Assembly (NCBI GenBank): GCA_020633195.1
Contig: JACKEC010000017.1
Span: 558,001-622,000, forward strand
Length of the DNA stretch: 64,000 nt
Direction: 5' to 3'
DNA from: Sandaracinaceae bacterium
GTDB taxonomy: Bacteria > Myxococcota_A > Polyangia > Polyangiales > Sandaracinaceae
Each line of letters starts with the position of its first letter. The stretch's first letter is position 1. The notes under the pieces were generated by a model. The model was given only the letters and a program-made list of their open reading frames with translations. It was not told the origin of the DNA and ran no database searches. A program made the translations under genes and the position numbers. Of this stretch, positions 19,186-26,602 are shown piece after piece.

Positions 19186-19581
19186 TTAGTCGTCTCCCGC
19201 GGCGTCGGAGCGGAGCCGAGCGATCCGCCGCCAGCGCGGGCGCGCCGGCAGGACGGGCTCGGGGGCCGGCGTGGTGAGGTGGGCCGGGGAAGTGACGGGC
19301 GCCGGCGTCCGCACCGGCCGCGGCGCCGACGTCGCGGCCACGCGAAGCGTCGGTGCGGGTGTGGACGGGTGCGACTCGACCTCGACGTCCTCCGCGTGGC
19401 TCGCCCCGGTCGACGCCAAAGCGGTCGACGGGGCCTCCATGTCCGAGGTCACCAGCGCCAGCGCCAGGAGCGCCACGAGGCGAATCACGGGGTTCACGAT
19501 GGGTCCGGCCCAGGCCGCGCGCAAGGGGCGCCCGAGCGACGACGAGGGGCGCCCCCGACGACCTCGCGCGGCGCCCGTCAT
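19186..19581 (-). CDS. Hypothetical secreted or membrane-anchored small protein
   Basis: About 131 residues. A basic N-terminus leads to a hydrophobic stretch (VIRLVALLALALVTS) that could be a signal peptide or anchor. A Pro/Thr/Ala-rich tail follows (TPAPVTSPAHLTTPAPEP), ending in basic residues. The ATG overlaps the stop of the OmpA-family gene (ATGA at 19578-19581). A later GTG just before the hydrophobic stretch is an alternative start. No family is recognised and the sequence is low complexity, so the call rests mainly on coupling. Confidence 0.4.
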   Translation of the reverse strand: MTGAARGRRGRPSSSLGRPLRAAWAGPIVNPVIRLVALLALALVTSDMEAPSTALASTGASHAEDVEVESHPSTPAPTLRVAATSAPRPVRTPAPVTSPAHLTTPAPEPVLPARPRWRRIARLRSDAAGDD

Positions 19582-21542
19582 CGCGGGGTCAGCTCGCGTC
19601 CGGCGCGGCAGGCGACCTCCACGCCGGTGGGGCCGTCGGTGGTGCGGAGGATCTTGATCTCCACGCGTCGGTTGGCTTGTCGCGCGGCGTCGCTGTGGCC
19701 GGGCACGGCCGGGCAGCGCAGGCCGTAGCCGGCGCTCCGCATGCGCGCCGGGTCGATGCCGCGCTGGCGCAGGGCGAGCACCACCGAGGCGGCGCGGTCA
19801 CGCGTGAGGCGGATGTTGTAGTCGTCCGCGCCGCGGTCGTCGGCGTGGCCCTGCACCTCGATGAGGAGGATCTGCGGGTTGGCCATCAGCGCCCGGGCGA
19901 TGGTGTCGAGGAGCGGGAAGCTGTCCTCGAGGATCTGGGCGCTGTCGTACGCGAAGTGGACCTGCTCGAAGAGCTCCATCACGCCCGTCTCGATGTTCAG
20001 CACGCCGATGTCGGGGCAGCCGTCCTCGTCCTCGGTGCCGTTGTAGTTCTCGGCGTCGTTGGGGCAGTTGTCGTCGACGTCGAGGATCCTGTCGTCGTCG
20101 TTGTCCGGGTCGGGGCAGCCATCCTGGTCGCGGAACTCGTCGACGTCCTCGGCGTCGTCCGGGCACAGGTCGTCCACGTCGAGGATGCCGTCGCGATCGT
20201 TGTCCGCGTCGGGGCAGCCGTTGGCGTCCTCGAAGCCGTCGAGGTCCTCGGGCTCGTCGGGGCACATGTCGTCGACGTCGAGGATGCCGTCGCCGTCGCG
20301 ATCGCCCTCGTGGCCCTCGGGGCAGCCGTCCTCGTCGGCGTCGCCGTCGCGGTCCTCCGGGATCATCGGGCACTCGTCGTCGACGTCGAGGATGCCGTCA
20401 CGGTCGTTGTCGGGATCGGGGCAGCCGTCCTCGTCCGCGAAGTCGTCGAAGTCCTCCGGCTCGTCGGGGCACTGGTCGACGTCGTCGCGCAGCCCGTCGC
20501 CGTCGCGGTCGCCGAGCGAGGGCTCGAACACGAAGCCCACGAGCGCGCGCGCGTCGGGCGCCTGGAACCCGCCCGTCGGCAGCCCCGCGCCGCCGCCGAG
20601 CATCAGGTACGAGTTGCGCTCGACGAAGATCTTCAGGCCGCCGAGCGCCTCGAGCGACAGGCCGCCGGGGTTGCCCCACGCGTCGATCACCTGCGAGCCG
20701 ATCAGCTCCGCGCTCAGCTCGGTGACGTCGGTGAAGCGCCACCCGAACCCGAGCCCGAAGCGCAGGGTGTCCTCGTAGCGCAGGTCGCTGCCCACCCCGT
20801 TCACGAGCGCGGGCGTCTGCGCGGCGCCCGCCGGATCGGCCGGCTCGCTGCGGCCCCCGACGCGCAGCGTCGCGCCCTCTCCGAAGCCGAGGCGGTAGCC
20901 GACCTCGAGGCCGACGCGCAGCTCGCGCACGGGTCGCCACTCGGCGATCAGCGACGGCGTGATCGCGAGGATCGAGTCGCCGACGAATTCCGAGGGGCTC
21001 GCCGTCGGAAACTCGAATTGCACGCTCGCGGCGAGCCCGATCGCGTCGCGCTCGGCGCGCAGGAGCCGGATCTTGCCGTGCAGGACGATCCCCCCGAGCC
21101 CCTGGTAGCTGAGCCCGCCGCCCTCCGGCCCCGGCTCGTACTGGCCGGGCACGCTCACGTCGGGTCCGCTCACCACGCTCACCGGCAGCTGCACGCCGAC
21201 GACCATCAGGTTCGCGATGCCGAAGTTCGCGTGCAGCGTCCCCGTGAAGAGCGCGTCGACGAGGCGACCGCGCCGCTCCGCGTCGGCGGCCGTCATCGTC
21301 CGGTCGTCGACGAAGCCGTCGAACGGCAACAGGCCGAAGCCCGCGTCGAGCACGAGCCCGAAGCTGAGCGCGTTCTCGCCGAGGATGTCGGTGCCGTTGA
21401 GCGTGAGCAGCCCCTTGCTGTCGAGCGGGGGCCGCAGGAGCCGGAGGTCCATGCCCCCGGTGGTGAGCTGGGCCTGCGCCGCCGCGAGCGACGGCGCCAG
21501 CAGGAGGGCGAGGAGGAGCGAGGCGGGTACGACGTGACGCAT
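19578..21542 (-). CDS. OmpA-family outer-membrane protein with thrombospondin type 3 (calcium-binding) repeats
   Basis: A 654-residue protein with a signal peptide (SLLLALLLAPSLAAAQA). An N-terminal beta-barrel-like half of about 330 residues is followed by a run of Asp-rich TSP3 repeats (DRDGDGLRDDVDQCPDEP, DNDRDGILDVDDECP and so on, about six units) that bind calcium. The C-terminal OmpA domain contains IEVQGHADDRGADDYNIRLT and RRVEIKIL, the peptidoglycan-binding signature. The protein should link the outer membrane to the wall. It diverges from the gene at 21712 and is coupled to the small gene at 19581. Confidence 0.9.
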   Translation of the reverse strand: MRHVVPASLLLALLLAPSLAAAQAQLTTGGMDLRLLRPPLDSKGLLTLNGTDILGENALSFGLVLDAGFGLLPFDGFVDDRTMTAADAERRGRLVDALFTGTLHANFGIANLMVVGVQLPVSVVSGPDVSVPGQYEPGPEGGGLSYQGLGGIVLHGKIRLLRAERDAIGLAASVQFEFPTASPSEFVGDSILAITPSLIAEWRPVRELRVGLEVGYRLGFGEGATLRVGGRSEPADPAGAAQTPALVNGVGSDLRYEDTLRFGLGFGWRFTDVTELSAELIGSQVIDAWGNPGGLSLEALGGLKIFVERNSYLMLGGGAGLPTGGFQAPDARALVGFVFEPSLGDRDGDGLRDDVDQCPDEPEDFDDFADEDGCPDPDNDRDGILDVDDECPMIPEDRDGDADEDGCPEGHEGDRDGDGILDVDDMCPDEPEDLDGFEDANGCPDADNDRDGILDVDDLCPDDAEDVDEFRDQDGCPDPDNDDDRILDVDDNCPNDAENYNGTEDEDGCPDIGVLNIETGVMELFEQVHFAYDSAQILEDSFPLLDTIARALMANPQILLIEVQGHADDRGADDYNIRLTRDRAASVVLALRQRGIDPARMRSAGYGLRCPAVPGHSDAARQANRRVEIKILRTTDGPTGVEVACRAGRELTPR

Positions 21543-21635
21543 GCCGAGAGCTCATGGCAAGGAGCGTTCCGCTCGCGCGCTCGCCGCTCGACCTCACGCG
21601 CGCCGCCTCGGGGCCCGCAGACGCTTTGCGACAGT

Positions 21636-21653
21636 TGTCGTACGCCGACGACA
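21636..21653. promoter_or_regulatory. Inverted repeat TGTCGT-N6-ACGACA in a divergent promoter region
   Basis: A perfect six-base inverted repeat with a six-base spacer lies between the OmpA-family gene (start 21542, minus) and the CATCGCGDP gene (start 21712, plus). A further half-site CGACA at 21629 pairs with the same TGTCG. The pattern fits a regulator binding site, but no factor can be named. Confidence 0.35.
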
Positions 21654-21711
21654 GGCCCCGCCCGTCACCTCGGGGTTTGTCTTCGAGGGACTCCGGGCCT
21701 AGGTTCGCGCC

Positions 21712-22626
21712 GTGCTCGGCCCCCGCCTCGCGGCGCTCGCCCTCGTGATGACCTCGCTCGCCCTCGCGGCGACGCCGGGGCGCGCGTCGGCGTGCGCGAC
21801 CTGCGGGTGCGGCGATCCCACGCGCACGACGATGGGCACGGGGCAGCCGTACGCGGGGCGCCTGCGTTTGGGCGCGAACCTGCGCTACCGCTGGGACGAC
21901 GTCGGCGACGAGGGCGTGGACCGCGCGACCGTCCACGAGGTCCGGCTCGATCTCGCCGCGGCCTACGCGCCGACCGACTGGCTCATCGTCGCGGCCAGCC
22001 TCCCCGTGCTCTACCGCGACGTCGGCTGGGTCAACGGCGGGCACGCCTCGACGGTGAGCCCGGGGGAGCTCGAGCTGCGGGCGCGCGTCGTCCTGCTCCG
22101 CGACCGCGCGTTCGCGCCGCGGCACCTGCTCGGGGTCGCGCTGGGCCTGAAGCTCCCCACGGGGATCGATCAGGTGACCCCCGGCGGGACCCTCCTCCCC
22201 ATCGAGGCGCAGCCGGGCAGCGGGACCTGGGACGGAATCGGGGGGCTCTTCTACACGCACCTCGCCGACCCCTGGGCGGTCTTCGCGACCGCGCAGGTCA
22301 CCGTGGGCTGGGCCGGCCGCTACGACGAGAGCCCCGGCCCGTCGCTGCGCGGCGGCCTCGCGCTGCAGTACCGCTTCGACGCCAACGTCACCGTGCGCGG
22401 CGGCGTCGACGCGCGCTGGGACGCCCCCGCGACGATCGAGGGGCAGACCGACCCGAGCACCGAGCACGTGACCCTGTTCGCGTCGCCGGACTTCCTGTGG
22501 TCGCCCGAGGACGACTGGCTCCTCACCGTCGGCGCGCGCATCCCCGTCGCGCAGCTCTCCGGTCAGGGCCGCGCCGAGGGTTGGTACTTCCTCGTGTCCG
22601 CCGTCGTCGACCTCGAGGCGCGGTGA
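21712..22626 (+). CDS. CATCGCGDP-motif outer-membrane transporter-like protein
   Basis: The GTG start gives a signal peptide (LAALALVMTSLALAATPGRASA). Directly after cleavage lies ACATCGCGDPT, a Cys-rich motif with three Cys that could bind a metal. The rest, about 260 residues, alternates hydrophobic and polar residues with many Trp/Tyr/Gly (LRYRWDD, GGLALQYRFDANVTVRGGVD, LLTVGARIPVAQL) and looks like an outer-membrane beta-barrel. It heads a plus-strand pair with the lipoprotein at 22668 and points towards the MbnP-type operon. Metal transport is an inference from motif and context only. Confidence 0.7.
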   Translation: MLGPRLAALALVMTSLALAATPGRASACATCGCGDPTRTTMGTGQPYAGRLRLGANLRYRWDDVGDEGVDRATVHEVRLDLAAAYAPTDWLIVAASLPVLYRDVGWVNGGHASTVSPGELELRARVVLLRDRAFAPRHLLGVALGLKLPTGIDQVTPGGTLLPIEAQPGSGTWDGIGGLFYTHLADPWAVFATAQVTVGWAGRYDESPGPSLRGGLALQYRFDANVTVRGGVDARWDAPATIEGQTDPSTEHVTLFASPDFLWSPEDDWLLTVGARIPVAQLSGQGRAEGWYFLVSAVVDLEAR

Positions 22627-22667
22627 GTGGTGGTCGGGTGGCCCGGATGACCCCACCTCGCTGGCCC

Positions 22668-23354
22668 ATGAATCGGATCGCGACCGCCGCCGCGCTCGCC
22701 TCGCTCGGCCTCGTCGCGGGGGCCGCGCTGCCCGCGTGCCTCCTCGACTACTCGCCCGGCGCCGTCGTCGACCTCTACGTCGAGCCGGACCTCGGCGAGG
22801 CGACCGACGCGAACGGGGCGCGGCTCCAGATCGACGCGGCGTGGGTTCACCTCGGGTCGCTCACTCTCACGCCCTGCGACGGCGCGGAGGCGCGCGTGCC
22901 CGAGGGCTGGCTGAGCTGGGCGCGCCCGGTGGCCCACGCGCACCACGCGCGCGGGGACGGCCTCGGGCTCGACGGCGGACACGTGGTCAGCCTCGCCGAG
23001 GAGACGTGGCTCGGCACCCTCCGACCGCCGCCTGCGCGCTACTGCGGCGTCGAGGTGATCGTCGAGGCGGCGACGTCGACGAGCGACGGGGAGCGCGAGG
23101 CGCTCGGCGAGGTCGACACGCTCCGCGTCGAGGGTCGGCGCGAGGGCGTCGCGTGGACGGCGCGCGGACCCGGCGGCGCGGCCCTCGCGCTCCCGTTGAC
23201 GTGGACGGCGACGGCCGACGATCCGGCCGCGCGGCTCGCGATCCACCTCGATCTGCGCGGCGCGATCGAGCGGGTCGACACCGCGGTCGACGACGAGATC
23301 GATCGAGGCCTCGACCTCGTGAGCGCGCTCGACGCCGACGTCAGTCTCGAATGA
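22668..23354 (+). CDS. Lipoprotein with His-containing segment, metal cluster neighbour
   Basis: About 228 residues starting MNRIATAAALASLGLV, with a lipobox in AALPAC. ATG 22647 is an alternative start. The mature part is mostly beta-type, with a His-rich stretch (ARPVAHAHHARGDGLGLDGG) and two Cys (LTPCDGAE and ARYCGVEV). The arrangement VHLGSLTLTPCDG, then YCGVEVIVEAATS, is reminiscent of MbnP-like beta-sandwich proteins but is too weak for a family call. It lies 41 bases after the CATCGCGDP gene and converges on the cytochrome gene 10 bases away. Confidence 0.65.
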   Translation: MNRIATAAALASLGLVAGAALPACLLDYSPGAVVDLYVEPDLGEATDANGARLQIDAAWVHLGSLTLTPCDGAEARVPEGWLSWARPVAHAHHARGDGLGLDGGHVVSLAEETWLGTLRPPPARYCGVEVIVEAATSTSDGEREALGEVDTLRVEGRREGVAWTARGPGGAALALPLTWTATADDPAARLAIHLDLRGAIERVDTAVDDEIDRGLDLVSALDADVSLE

Positions 23355-23364
23355 GGGCTCGCGC

Positions 23365-23769
23365 TCAGGGCGCGCCGCAGGCGAGCCACTCGCCGAGGGC
23401 GTGGCGCTCCGCGTCGTTGGGGACGGGGAACGAGCGCGGCATGTCCGTGTTCACCCGGTCCGGGCCCGCGGCCGCGAGCTCGTCGATCATCGTCGCCTCG
23501 GCGCGGATCGACAGGACGTCGTCGAAGGTCTCGCTGGAGGGCGCGCCGAACCGCGCCGTCCCGATCACCGTCGAGGCGTGGCAGGTCTGGCAGTAGGTCG
23601 CGAAGAACGCGCGACCGAACGACTCGTACGTGAACGTCGAGCCGCCGTCGGGGCAGGTCGCGCCGGTCGGCCCGAGCGCCGCTCCGTCGGGGCGGAGCGG
23701 CACCCTCGGCCCGCAGCCGAGCAACCACAGGGGCGCGGCGAGGAGCAGCGCGCGCCCAGCCCTGCGCAT
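23365..23769 (-). CDS. Lipid-anchored monoheme c-type cytochrome
   Basis: About 134 residues with a lipoprotein signal (LLLAAPLWLLGC). A single heme-binding CQTCH motif lies in YCQTCHAST. The short downstream domain ends ALGEWLACGAP, and a Met in NTDMPRSFPVP could be the sixth heme ligand. It should be a periplasmic electron carrier tethered to a membrane. Its ATG overlaps the stop of the His-rich lipoprotein gene by one base (TGATG), so the two are translationally coupled. It is the last gene of the MbnP-type operon. It is not a di-heme MauG/MbnH protein. Confidence 0.8.
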   Translation of the reverse strand: MRRAGRALLLAAPLWLLGCGPRVPLRPDGAALGPTGATCPDGGSTFTYESFGRAFFATYCQTCHASTVIGTARFGAPSSETFDDVLSIRAEATMIDELAAAGPDRVNTDMPRSFPVPNDAERHALGEWLACGAP

Positions 23770-24077
23770 CAGGGAGCGGCGTCGTGATCGTGGGCGCCGC
23801 CGTCGACGTCGCCGCCGTCGTGGTCGTGACCGCCGCCGTCGACGGGGGTGAGCGCCTCGCAGAGCATCACGCAGCGCGCAACGATCGGGTCGCAGGCCTC
23901 GGCGGTGCCGACGTCGTGCGCCGTCTCGTGGCACTCGTGCTCCTCGCCGGTGCCCGGGTCCACCTCGTGGCAGGCCTCGATGATGTCCGTGCAGGACTGG
24001 GGGGTCCCGGACGGGCTGCTGTCACACGCGCTCAGAGCGAACGCCGCCATCGCGGCTACGAACAAACGAAGCTGCAT
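23769..24077 (-). CDS. Small Cys-rich lipoprotein with His/Asp-rich C-terminal tail
   Basis: About 102 residues. The signal MQLRLFVAAMAAFALSAC has a lipobox. The body has seven further Cys, several paired with His (CHEVDPGTGEEHECHETAH), and the tail GGGHDHDGGDVDGGAHDHD is a likely metal-binding segment. It lies between the MbnP-family gene (20 bases upstream) and the cytochrome gene (overlapping). A role in holding or passing metal is likely from composition and context, but it is not a family I recognise. Confidence 0.7.
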   Translation of the reverse strand: MQLRLFVAAMAAFALSACDSSPSGTPQSCTDIIEACHEVDPGTGEEHECHETAHDVGTAEACDPIVARCVMLCEALTPVDGGGHDHDGGDVDGGAHDHDAAP

Positions 24078-24097
24078 CGAAGGACTCCTTGGCCCCG

Positions 24098-24934
24098 TCA
24101 GGGGGCGCGAATCGAGAACAGACGCTGTGGCCCCGAGGGGGGCGTGCCGGCGAACGAGAGCCCCAGCCCGTCGAAGACGGGCCCGCAGTCGGTGTCGTCG
24201 ACGCCGGACTGGCAGCCCGGAGCGCCCCCCGCGTTGACGTCGAGGTCGGCGCCGGAGAGCACGTCGGCGAGGTCGACGGCGATCGTGTCGCTCGCCGGGT
24301 CGAAGCCGGTCAGCTCCACGTCGACGATGTTGTCCGCGGCGCAGCCCGAGACGTTGCCGCGCCCGTCGCCCTCGCAGCCGGTGCTGCCGAGGTGGAGGAG
24401 CCAGCCCTCGGGGAGGCCCGTGGTCCGCGCGTCCACGCGCAGGAACTTGTAGCCGAGGTTCCAGCTCCAGAACATCGAGCCGAAGCTGAGCGGCGCCGGC
24501 GCGGTCGACGCGTCGGCGTGGTTGCGGTCGAACGGCACGCCGAGCCGGAAGCGGACGCCGACGAACGGGCCGCTGCCGTCGGGCACGGTGCCGCGCACGG
24601 TGGCGTTGGTCCCCGGGTTGCCGCTCTCGCAGCCGGCCGTGCCGTCCTCGAAGTCGAGCAGCGCGATGTCGTCGACCTGCCAATCGTCGTCGTCGAGGGT
24701 GACGGCGACCTCCTCGCCGCTCTCCGTGACGAGGCGGACGTCGTGGACGTAGAGGCGGAAGTCCTCGAGCTCGAGGTCGGTCGCCGTGCTCCCGACCCCG
24801 GAGTAGGTGGTCCCGCAGGCGGCCGGCTGACCGCCGACGAGGCCGGCGAACGTCAGCGTGACCGGCGCGCCGCCGTTGCAGGCGGTGGCGAGGCTCGCGA
24901 CGAGCAGGATCAGCGCGGGACGGAGGGGTCGCAT
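24098..24934 (-). CDS. MbnP-family protein (metallo-mystery pair four-Cys motif type)
   Basis: About 278 residues with a lipoprotein signal (LILLVASLATAC). The family pattern is complete: DDIALLDFEDGTAGCESG, VRFRLGVPFDRNHAD, APLSFGSMFWSWNLGYKFLR, HLGSTGCEGDG and CAADNIVDVEL. MbnP proteins are periplasmic or surface copper-binding proteins. In studied relatives a Trp is oxidised to kynurenine by a di-heme MauG-like partner (MbnH) to form the copper site; the Trp residues of FWSWN are present here. No MbnH is encoded beside it. It is the first gene of a three-gene operon. Confidence 0.88.
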   Translation of the reverse strand: MRPLRPALILLVASLATACNGGAPVTLTFAGLVGGQPAACGTTYSGVGSTATDLELEDFRLYVHDVRLVTESGEEVAVTLDDDDWQVDDIALLDFEDGTAGCESGNPGTNATVRGTVPDGSGPFVGVRFRLGVPFDRNHADASTAPAPLSFGSMFWSWNLGYKFLRVDARTTGLPEGWLLHLGSTGCEGDGRGNVSGCAADNIVDVELTGFDPASDTIAVDLADVLSGADLDVNAGGAPGCQSGVDDTDCGPVFDGLGLSFAGTPPSGPQRLFSIRAP

Positions 24935-24950
24935 CGGCTGTCTGGACCCG

Positions 24951-24978
24951 AGCTTAGTCTTTTGAGAATGGTTCGCAA
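24951..24978 (-). promoter_or_regulatory. Candidate sigma-70-type promoter for the MbnP operon, overlapped by a Fur-like box
   Basis: Read on the minus strand, TTGCGA and TAAGCT are separated by 16 bases in an AT-rich patch only 48 bases wide. On the plus strand, TGAGAATGGTTCGCA (24963-24977) matches 10 of 14 informative positions of the Fur 7-1-7 consensus. In such GC-rich DNA this patch stands out, but the match is partial. Confidence 0.4.
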
Positions 24979-24982
24979 GTTG

Positions 24983-25999
24983 TCACGGGTGGGCCGCGGG
25001 CGGGCCAGCGGCGCGCTCGGAGCGATCGAGCGCGGCGAGCTCCTCGACGAGCCCGGCGAGGGCGTCGCCCGGCAGCCCGTGCCGGCGCGCGTCGTCGGCG
25101 TAGTCTCGGAGCAGCAGGCGCGTCTGGTCGGCGACCTTGCCGAAGTGGAAGGCCCAGTACGCCTCGAGGTCGAAAGGGGCGAGCCGCGGCGCGAGGCTCG
25201 TCGCGGTGCGATAGGCGAAAGGTTGGTTGACGCACTTCATCCCGAACGGGATGGCGTGGTCGAGGCGCGCGGAGACCACCGCGAGCGCCTCCTCGCCCGC
25301 CGCGCTCGCCCGCTTCACCAGGTCGGGGTCGGCGCGGAACGCGGCGAAGGAGAACCCCACCGTCTCCATCGCGGCGAGCTGGGGGATCAGGAGCGCGGCG
25401 CCGAACGAGGCGCGCGCGGACACGCCGCGTTGCCGTCGCGCGGGGCAGCCGCCCGCCTTCAGCGTGTGCACGAGCTCGCGGACCTCGGCCTCCGGTCCGT
25501 CGAACGCCGAGGCGACGAGCGGCGGGAACCAGTACGCCGTCCCCGCGGGGTCCCGCGTCTCGGTGGGCAGCGGCGACGCGTAGCTGAGGAACGTGATGAG
25601 CCCCTGGACGAGGCGCGCCCCGGGGACGAAGCGCTGGATGTGCATCCGGTCCGAGGCGGTCGGGACCATCGCCACGACGAGCGCGTCGGGGGCCGCCGCG
25701 AGGAGCGGCCCGAGCCAGTCGCCGCGCAGGGCCGACGAGCTGACGCACAGCCACACCTGATCGAAGCCGCCCGCGCGCACGGCCTCGGGGCTCGTGACGA
25801 GGTGGTAGCCCTCGAAGCGGACGGGCGCGTCGCCGTCGTGCAAGGGGTAGAAGGTCATCCCGCCCGAGAGCTCCGCGACGTACTTCTCGCGCACGAAGAA
25901 GGTGACGTCGGCGCCCCCGAGCGCGAGGTGGCGCCCGTAGACCTGCCCCACCGCCCCGGCGCCCACGACGAGCACCCGCTTCGCTGTCGGTTCCCCCAT
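24983..25999 (-). CDS. Ketopantoate reductase (ApbA/PanE)-family NAD(P)-dependent oxidoreductase
   Basis: About 338 residues from MGEPTAKR. The N-terminal Rossmann fold has VLVVGAGAVGQVYGRHLAL, the nucleotide-binding glycine motif, then VTFFVREKY. A helical C-terminal domain with the KCVNQPFAYRT region follows. The classic PanE Lys/Asn/Glu catalytic set is not clearly readable, so it may act on a different 2-keto or alcohol substrate. It sits upstream of the MbnP operon on the same strand with a 48-base gap. The start at 25999 is favoured over 26041 because the extra residues precede a normal N-terminus. Confidence 0.7.
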   Translation of the reverse strand: MGEPTAKRVLVVGAGAVGQVYGRHLALGGADVTFFVREKYVAELSGGMTFYPLHDGDAPVRFEGYHLVTSPEAVRAGGFDQVWLCVSSSALRGDWLGPLLAAAPDALVVAMVPTASDRMHIQRFVPGARLVQGLITFLSYASPLPTETRDPAGTAYWFPPLVASAFDGPEAEVRELVHTLKAGGCPARRQRGVSARASFGAALLIPQLAAMETVGFSFAAFRADPDLVKRASAAGEEALAVVSARLDHAIPFGMKCVNQPFAYRTATSLAPRLAPFDLEAYWAFHFGKVADQTRLLLRDYADDARRHGLPGDALAGLVEELAALDRSERAAGPPAAHP

Positions 26000-26145
26000 C
26001 GCGCCGGTATGGGGCATCTCGGCCGCGAAGAGAAGCCCCACGCGTCGCGGGACAGCTCGCGGGCGGTCCCATGAGACGCGCGGCGTCCCGGCGGCGATCG
26101 TGAGCCTTTCACCAGCTGGCCCACCGCTTGCGCTACCGCTGCGTC

Positions 26146-26244
26146 ATGAAGACCAAGACGCACCTCAAGGCTGGTGAGATCTCCACGCGCGACGCTGCCT
26201 CCGGGCTCGCTACGGGGAAGCGGCAGCACAAGCCGCCGGCCTGA
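26146..26244 (+). CDS. Small 32-residue basic peptide beginning MKTKTHLKAGE
   Basis: An ATG at 26146 opens a 32-codon frame ending at TGA 26244: MKTKTHLKAGEISTRDAASG, then LATGKRQHKPPA. The opening resembles a recurring family of very short bacterial peptides that begin MK-K/V-T-K/N-T-x-V/L-K-A-G, of unknown function. It stands free between two divergent genes (starts 25999 and 26267). There is no clear ribosome binding site. The resemblance is from memory and could be chance. Confidence 0.45.
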   Translation: MKTKTHLKAGEISTRDAASGLATGKRQHKPPA

Positions 26245-26266
26245 CGCGCCCTGCTACGCTCCCGCG

Positions 26267-26602
26267 GTGCTCGAGCAGACCCTCACGATCGACACGGTCG
26301 CCTTCTCGTTGGGCGCGGTCGCGGGCTGGGTCGCGGGCCTCGTCGCGCTCGGGGTCGGCGCGTGGCGCCGGTCCGGCCGCGGTCGCGTGCAGCTCGTCGT
26401 CGCGGCGGCCGCGCAGCTCCTCGCCGCGCCCCTCGTCGTCACGGTGGCGTGGTGGCGGATGGAGGCGTTCGCGCAGACGTTCGGCGCCGAAGGGCTGAGT
26501 CTCACCTGGCTCTTGCAGCTCGCCCCGGCGACGTGCCTCGCTGCGTTCGCGTTCGCGGCGATCGAGTGGCTCGTGGCCCTCGCCCCCGATCAGGGCGCGT
26601 AG
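26267..26602 (+). CDS. Small hypothetical membrane protein
   Basis: The GTG start gives 111 residues with three hydrophobic helices: AFSLGAVAGWVAGLVALGVG, VQLVVAAAAQLLAAPLVV and WLLQLAPATCLAAFAFAAI. A frame extending further upstream to 26174 encodes Arg/Ser-rich sequence and overlaps the small peptide gene, so I did not use it. The 3' end overlaps the convergent lipoprotein gene by 13 bases. No family is recognised. Confidence 0.6.
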   Translation: MLEQTLTIDTVAFSLGAVAGWVAGLVALGVGAWRRSGRGRVQLVVAAAAQLLAAPLVVTVAWWRMEAFAQTFGAEGLSLTWLLQLAPATCLAAFAFAAIEWLVALAPDQGA

